Assembly: GCF_001640805.2 (NCBI RefSeq)
Contig: NC_066836.1
Coordinates: forward strand, 1,325,798-1,389,797
From: Lates calcarifer
Taxonomy: Eukaryota; Chordata; Actinopteri; Centropomidae
DNA: 64,000 bases
Reading direction: 5' to 3'
Below are positions 58,780 through 64,000 of this stretch, piece after piece; position 1 is the first letter of the stretch, and the number at the start of each line of letters is the position of its first letter. Made by a program: the position numbers and the translations under genes. The notes under the pieces were generated by a model. The model did no database searches, had not been told where the DNA came from, and worked only from the letters and a program-made list of their open reading frames with translations.

Positions 58780-59770
58780 TCAGATCTTTAGTGTCCCTAA
58801 AGGGGAAAATAAATTAACAGTAGGATAAATGACAACAATCACAACAGTAACAAAACAACCATGACGACAAAAAGAATAAGATTTTTCTGTTCAAGTCAAG
58901 ACTAGGCCATTTTTGCAGATTGCAGATGTGCTGGTTTCACGATTCAAATTTCTATCAATCACTGTTCCCAGGTATTTGTAGCACTCCACTGTCTCAACAA
59001 GTGAGCCCTTAATAAAAAATGGGGAGGCTGAGTGGGAGGTTTTTCTGAAGTCAATGGCCACATCTTCATTTTTTGGACATTTAACTTCAGAAAGTGGTCA
59101 TCACTCTACAAAGTGATTCAGGACCGGTCTGCGATCGACGTCTCCATCCTGGAGCAGACTGATTAACTCTGTATCATCTGCAAACTTTAGAAGACGCCTG
59201 TTGTTGTAATTACTCCTACAATAGTCTGTATAAAGAATATACAATAGGGGAGACAGGACACACCCCTGTGGTGAGCCTGTGGGATAAAGCACTGTTAGCT
59301 CTGATGGCCTGGGGCCTACAAGTCAAAAAACCAACACCCGTTTCACCATGTCAGCGTCAAGACTGGACAGTAGTTTGGTAACTAAAATGTGTGTCTGAAT
59401 TGTTTTAAAAGCTGAGGAGAAATCTACGAAGAAAAGCTTAGCATGTGTCTTTGTTTCCTCGAGATGCTTGTACGAGTAATTAAATGGGGTAACAGCAGCA
59501 TCACCTGCCCCTCTGTTTGCCCAGTATGTGAAGTGCATTGTGTCAGGCTGGCTCTGAACCTTATCAGTCAGAATTAGATTGACCAGCCTCAGTCTTCATT
59601 ACCAGTGAAGTCAGAGCCACAGGCCTCAGGTCATCGAGCTCTTATGGAAATTAGTTTTGGCCACAGGTGCAATAATAGATTCCTTCTACAAAAAGATCCA
59701 GAAAACCTCACATAATTCTTCCTTCACTGCTTTATTTAACCAGGGTTTGTTATTTAGAAACACTTCCACT
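58780..59770 (-). mobile_element. Degraded LINE (reverse transcriptase, 3' half)
   Basis: Minus-strand pieces in order: NNKPWLNKAVKEEL near 59750; RT motif FFVDFSSAFKTIQTHILV (59323-59538); TGSPQGCVLSPLLYILYTD and LKFADDTELISLL (59101-59292); then the post-RT region near 58940-59090 (frameshifted, VECYKYLG-like). Several stops and frameshifts separate them, so the element is dead. The SPQGCVLSPLL and FADDT boxes are diagnostic of non-LTR reverse transcriptases of the jockey/CR1/Rex type. The exact family was not determined. Confidence 0.85.
59731..59736 (-). terminator. Possible polyA signal of gene 8 inside LINE sequence
   Basis: The minus strand reads AATAAA about 40 bp after gene 8's stop, within the LINE-derived codons. 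Assignment is tentative. Confidence 0.35.
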
Positions 59771-59773
59771 CGT

Positions 59774-61718
59774 TCAGTTGGGATGATAGAGTCTTTTGTG
59801 CCGTTCTAAGTTTGATGAATGACTGAATTTTTTCTCACAGGTGTTGCAGGTGTATGGCTTCTCTGCCGCGTGAATTCTTGTGTGGTTCAACAAGGAATCA
59901 CTACGTCCAAAACATTTTCCACAAGTTTGACAAGAATATGGTTTTTCACCTGTGTGGGTTCTCAGGTGCTTTTTCAGCATTGAATGGTGTCTAAATCTCC
60001 TCCCACAGGTGCTGCAGACAAATGGTTTCTCACCTGTGTGTATTCTCCTGTGGACCATCAAACTGTTACTTGTTGTAAAAGCTTTCCCACAGGTGTTGCA
60101 AGCATATGGTTTCTCACCTGAGTGAGTTTTTATGTGTCTTCTCAATGCTATTTGGTTTTTAAATGTTTTCTCACAGACTTCACATGAATATGGTCTCTCA
60201 CTTGTGTGGATTCTCATGTGCATATTCAGTGCTGGCTTGTAACTAAATCCTTTCCCACATGTTTCACATGAATATGGCCCCTCACCTGTGTGGCTTGTCA
60301 TGTGGACTCTCAGAGTGTTATCATGTTTGAAACGTTTGCCACATGTTTTGCAAACATATGCTTTTTTATCTGTGTGTTTTCTCAAATGTCTGACCAACAG
60401 GGAGTAAAACTTACAATCTTTCCCACAGGTGTCACATCTTAAAGTCTGTTGACCTTTCTGAGTGTCACAGTGAGTCTCTGTTGTGGGAGAGTTGTGTTCA
60501 TTGTTCCTGTGACTTGTGTTTTTGCGACGTCTCCTCTTTGTCTGTGTCTCTACATTTGTAGTTGATCCTGGGTCCACATGCTGGCTTCCTCTCTGATCTT
60601 GGCTCTCAGCTACAGGAGAGTTGTGAGAGAGGAGCTGCTGCTCACTGTTTGCTTCTGCTTCACTGTGCTCACTTTCCTCATTAGTAGGAGTCAACATAAA
60701 GGTCTGGCTCTCCTGCTTCAGTACAAGCTGCTCTCCCTCCTGACTGCTGCACACTTCCTCCTGTTCCTCTTTAATCTGTGGAGGCTCTGGCTCCTCTTGG
60801 TCCAGACTGGAGTTCCTCTCCTGGTTACAGAGCTGCTGCTCAGTGAGAACCTCCTCCTCCTTACAGACATGTTGCTGTGGGAGCTCTGCACGGACAAACA
60901 CACACAGGAAACAGCTCAGTGATGTGACGATGGAAAAACTGACATCTGAGCAAATGAATACAAGTTTAAACCATTAGCAGAGCAGAGTGAACATGTTGCT
61001 CACATGTGAGTGAAATTCATGGTGAGAGAATGTATTTGTGCACCAGTGCAACTGTCTCTTTAGTCCTAACACACTTCTTAGTGAAGCTCAGTGTAGAAAA
61101 CATTCAGGTAACAGCTGCTCACTTTTTTCACAGCACTGAGCATTGACATTCAGTCACATGATAGATGGAAGCTATTGAGGAAAAAATGCAGTTATCCTTT
61201 ACAAATGTATGTTCAATACATTAATTGCACACTAGCAATCAAAATGGGTGTTCATCATGACTTTAATGTAATATCATTTTCCTTTTATCAAAGTTTACAA
61301 AGGTTCAGGCAACACGACGGTACAGAGAATACCGTTGGTTTGTGTCATTCAAACAGTAACCTATGGATGGTTCCTCCGGTCTCGGAGCTGAGCTAACCGT
61401 CCTCTTCCTGTCAACACTGGGTGGAAATGAGGAAGAAGACGCGACTGGATCCGGAGGGAACATGACAAACAGCAGGTCATCAGCTGTAGTTAACTACCGG
61501 TGGTTCAATGACTTCAACTGACAAACATCTGATGTCTCACACAGACCTGTCCTGTGCAGCCTTATCTCAGGTTTCCACACGATATCCAGCAGTCTGCGCT
61601 GACGATCGATCTCTTCCTCGTACTCGACGATAGTTTGTTCAAAGACTCTGGATATTTCTTCAGCAGCAGCAGTTAGTCGCTCGTTGACAAACTCTCTCAA
61701 ACACTGAACTGAAGACAT
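59774..61718 (-). CDS. C2H2 zinc-finger protein 8 (8 fingers)
   Basis: Exon 1 61547-61718 and exon 2 59774-60885, 427 residues; the 661-bp intron is the same length and content as gene 3's. N-terminal helix, acidic linker and basic patch are as in the family. Eight fingers follow: first CDTCGKDC (Phe replaced by Cys), then KHDNTLRVH, SYKPALNMH, KNQIALRRH, TTSNSLMVH, RHHSMLKKH, GRSDSLLNH and SHSSNLERH, the last with H-x4-H spacing. This is the only fully intact gene of the minus arm. The stop lies a few bases from a LINE fragment, whose AATAAA (minus, 59731-59736) may serve as its polyA signal. Nuclear DNA-binding role inferred; target unknown. Confidence 0.9.
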
Positions 61719-61826
61719 TGTTGCTTCATTACCACTGAAATATTTCTCTCAGATACGACTACACCACCGTCTTCCCGCTAACTCCACACATCCACACAGC
61801 GAACGATGCTAGTTCTCTGTTTGTTT

Positions 61827-61835
61827 ACTTCCGGT
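61827..61835 (-). promoter_or_regulatory. ETS-type site of zinc-finger gene 8
   Basis: The minus strand reads ACCGGAAGT in the conserved block upstream of exon 1. Confidence 0.55.
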
Positions 61836-61940
61836 AGGTGTCACACTGAGAAGTTCCGTCAGTGAAAGTGAGTTAACTTTTCCCGGCTTCCGTTAAAGCG
61901 AATAAAGAAATAAATAGTAGGAGATGGTCGAAGTGTTGCC

Positions 61941-61966
61941 ATTTTATTTTATTTTATTTTATTTTT
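61941..61966. repeat. (ATTTT)n microsatellite
   Basis: About five ATTTT repeats upstream of gene 8. Confidence 0.85.
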
Positions 61967-61968
61967 TA

Positions 61969-63581
61969 AGGTCACAGACATATGTTACCGTACGATGCTT
62001 TTTTGTATGTAATTTTTGTAAATGTAATTAAAACGTGTAAATGTAAAATAAAATCATTAAAAAACCCTAAAATGAATTTAATTAAAGCTCAAATACTGAA
62101 CGGATCATTTAACTGACGTGGTCCATATCAGTGGTTTAGATGCAGTGGAGGACAATCAGCGTCGTACTTCAGCAGTATTTGAGTAAATGTACTCAGTTAC
62201 ATTTCACCCGTGCAGATTATATTGCATATAATGATTTTGCAGTGATGGGAGAATTATTCAGATTATTTAATTAATTGGTGCTAATTTCAGACACAGTTAC
62301 TGTATTTAATCATCAATCATTTATTCATCACAGTCAGAACATTTTCTGTCACTGATCGTTGATGTAGAACAGAGAGATTCATTTGAGGACGCCACCTTCA
62401 GCTCTGCGAAGAAAGAATCAAAAACCCTCGACAGAAGAATCGATATTGGGATCGATCATTGATCACTGATTGCAGCCGTGCGTCGCTGTTTCCCTCTTGT
62501 CCATGTTGAGCCCGTCAGTCATGAATGTGAGCCGCATTAGGACCCAGAGCAGAGCAGCTGTCAGTCCGTGCAGTAAATATAGCAGCAGTGTGTGTTGTTC
62601 GGAGCAGTTGGGGGTCATGAGGAGACCTGAACAGACCGGATTAGTCTGAACCCTCTGGAACGAACCGGACCGGGACCAGTCTCCTCTAAAAAGCCAGAGA
62701 GACTGAGTTCACCTGAAGAGATCAGCTGACGGCTGCACGTGAGTCAGTGTGTCCTTGGTGTTGACAGCGCGGGTGAGGCGTTCACTGACCGCCACTTCTG
62801 TGGGTTCCCTGTAGATTTGTTCTTTGAGAGACAGGGATGGATGTGACTGATACTGATACTGATGTACTGCATGTGTGAAGCTGAGGTGAGCCAGTGATAT
62901 CAGCCACGTTGATGTAGCAGCAGCAGATGCTTTCAGATAATCCACTGACTGCATTCAATGGCCCACAAATCAAATACAGATATACAATGTGAATGTGCAG
63001 CTCCTCAGATCTTTACAGCGACTTTCAGCTCTTTGTTCGGCTCCTCTGGTTGACTCTCACGGCTCTCAGCGTCGTCCACCTGCTCAGCAGCAAACAGCAG
63101 AGACGCAGTCAGATGAGTAGCACAGGGTGAACACAGGGGAGCAGCTCAAGAGCCAGAGATTTAACTCAGGAGGTGGAGGAGACCAAACACAGAGCTAAAG
63201 GGAAATCCAACATTAGGCCCAGTGAGCACTGGCTCGGGTACGGAAGTCTCTGAGGGTCAGTTTCGCTCCAAAACTCTGATAAAAAGACCGTCCTCAACAC
63301 TGACATAACCACCGTGGTTGTTACTACTATCATGATAAATAATGACAGTCCTCACTCAGAGGACAAAGCAGAGACAGGGTGGACCAGGGATGAGGTCAGA
63401 GGTCACATCTCGTCTCCTGTGAACACTCGGTTTCTTTTAGCCCCCACCATCTTTCTTTAACTGTAACCCTGACCGTCAGAAATGTCATGTTTCTCTTTCT
63501 GACCAGGCATCAGTCACCTGAGAGGCTCAGTGCGTGAGGAAGGAAGCCTGTGAGGGTCAGTTCGTCCACACTGTGACCAGG
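61969..63581. other. Intergenic region and dusp28 upstream sequence
   Basis: No supported gene. The right part may hold the dusp28 promoter and 5'UTR. Minus frames near 62709-62973 have no recognisable domain. Confidence 0.5.
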
Positions 63582-63926
63582 ATGCTGCAGCTGTGTAAGG
63601 TCACCAAAGCCCTGTTCATCAGTAACGCCCGCTCAGCCTGCAGCGACGAGCTCATCCAGCAGGAGGCGGTGACGCTCTGCATCAACGTGTCCAAGCAGCA
63701 GCCGTTCCCCTCCGCCGGCGTCACCAAGCTGCAGATCCCGGTCTACGACGACCCCAACGAGGACCTGTACAGCCACTTCGACCGCTGCGCCGACGCCATC
63801 CAGAAGGAGGCGAACCGCGGAGGCCGCAGCGTCGTCTACTGCAAGAACGGACGCAGCCGCTCGGCCACCATCTGCATCGCCTACCTGATGAAGCACCGCA
63901 GACTGACGCTGACGGACGCCCTACAG
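63582..63926 (+). CDS. dusp28: Dual-specificity phosphatase 28, first coding exon (partial)
   Basis: ATG at 63582 (A at -3), 115 codons to donor CAG|GTGAGG at 63927; the gene continues past the window. Encodes the start of an atypical DUSP fold: VTLCINVSKQQP, then YDDPNEDLYSHF (general-acid loop) and the P-loop YCKNGRSRSATICIAYLMK with nucleophile Cys87. DUSP28 is known for replacing the usual His before the catalytic Cys with Tyr (YCKNGRSRS), and this copy does so too. The NVSKQQP segment and the DDP-ED pattern also fit DUSP28. Family members dephosphorylate Tyr/Ser/Thr, usually weakly in this member. Exon GC content is much higher than in the surrounding DNA. Confidence 0.9.
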
Positions 63927-64000
63927 GTGAGGAGGGCGGAGCAGATCACACCTGCTGGTCTGAATGTAACGATGAGGCGTTCAGGGGCATTCTGCTGTGT

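Overview
The window comes from a bony fish, most likely a percomorph teleost. Four things show this: spliced vertebrate genes with GT-AG introns; rearranging antigen-receptor V and J segments with recombination signals; a lineage-expanded C2H2 zinc-finger family with the percomorph-type N-terminus (begins MSSVQ, then an acidic ELPQQHVCKEEE-type linker); and fish-type LINE fragments and satellites. There are no prokaryotic features.

Layout. (1) 1-4.4 kb, minus strand: the end of a T-cell receptor gamma-like locus. It has two complete V segments (leader + V exon + 23-type RSS), one V pseudogene and one J segment with a 12-RSS. The constant region would lie to the left, outside the window. A perfect 69-bp inverted repeat sits upstream of the outermost V. 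(2) 5.6-15.4 kb, plus strand: vcpip1, three coding exons of an OTU deubiquitinase (VCIP135), with two ZNF143-like promoter motifs and a long 3' region. (3) 16-25.4 kb, plus strand: three zinc-finger genes and one wrecked copy. (4) 26.2-40.3 kb: a macrosatellite of about 1.72-kb units. Each unit carries exon-like modules (strong acceptor, 21-bp subrepeats, donor) but no frame stays open through them. (5) 40.3-46.1 kb: a 38-bp minisatellite that runs into a terminal-exon-like block with a polyA signal. (6) 46.5-48.2 kb: a telomere-like (CCCTAA-rich) minisatellite. (7) 48.4-51.5 kb: a second, related minisatellite that runs into a diverged copy of the same terminal exon. (8) 52.4-61.8 kb, minus strand: the inverted zinc-finger arm. 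It holds one frameshifted gene, two unusual fused exons lacking fingers, a lone first exon, one intact gene and a LINE fragment. (9) 63.6-64 kb, plus strand: first coding exon of dusp28, cut by the window edge.

How it fits together. The two zinc-finger arms face each other across about 26 kb of tandem repeats and share intron classes of exactly matching length (747, 183 and 661 bp), so they are recent inverted duplicates homogenised by exchange. In the minus arm, two phase-symmetric exons join the acidic linker of one gene to the N-terminal helix of the next, apparently through deletions between tandem neighbours. The satellite block can be read as one locus whose exon-like modules amplified in tandem, whose last intron became a minisatellite, and whose 3' end was duplicated. 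That reading is inference. Transcript data and long-read validation are the key tests.
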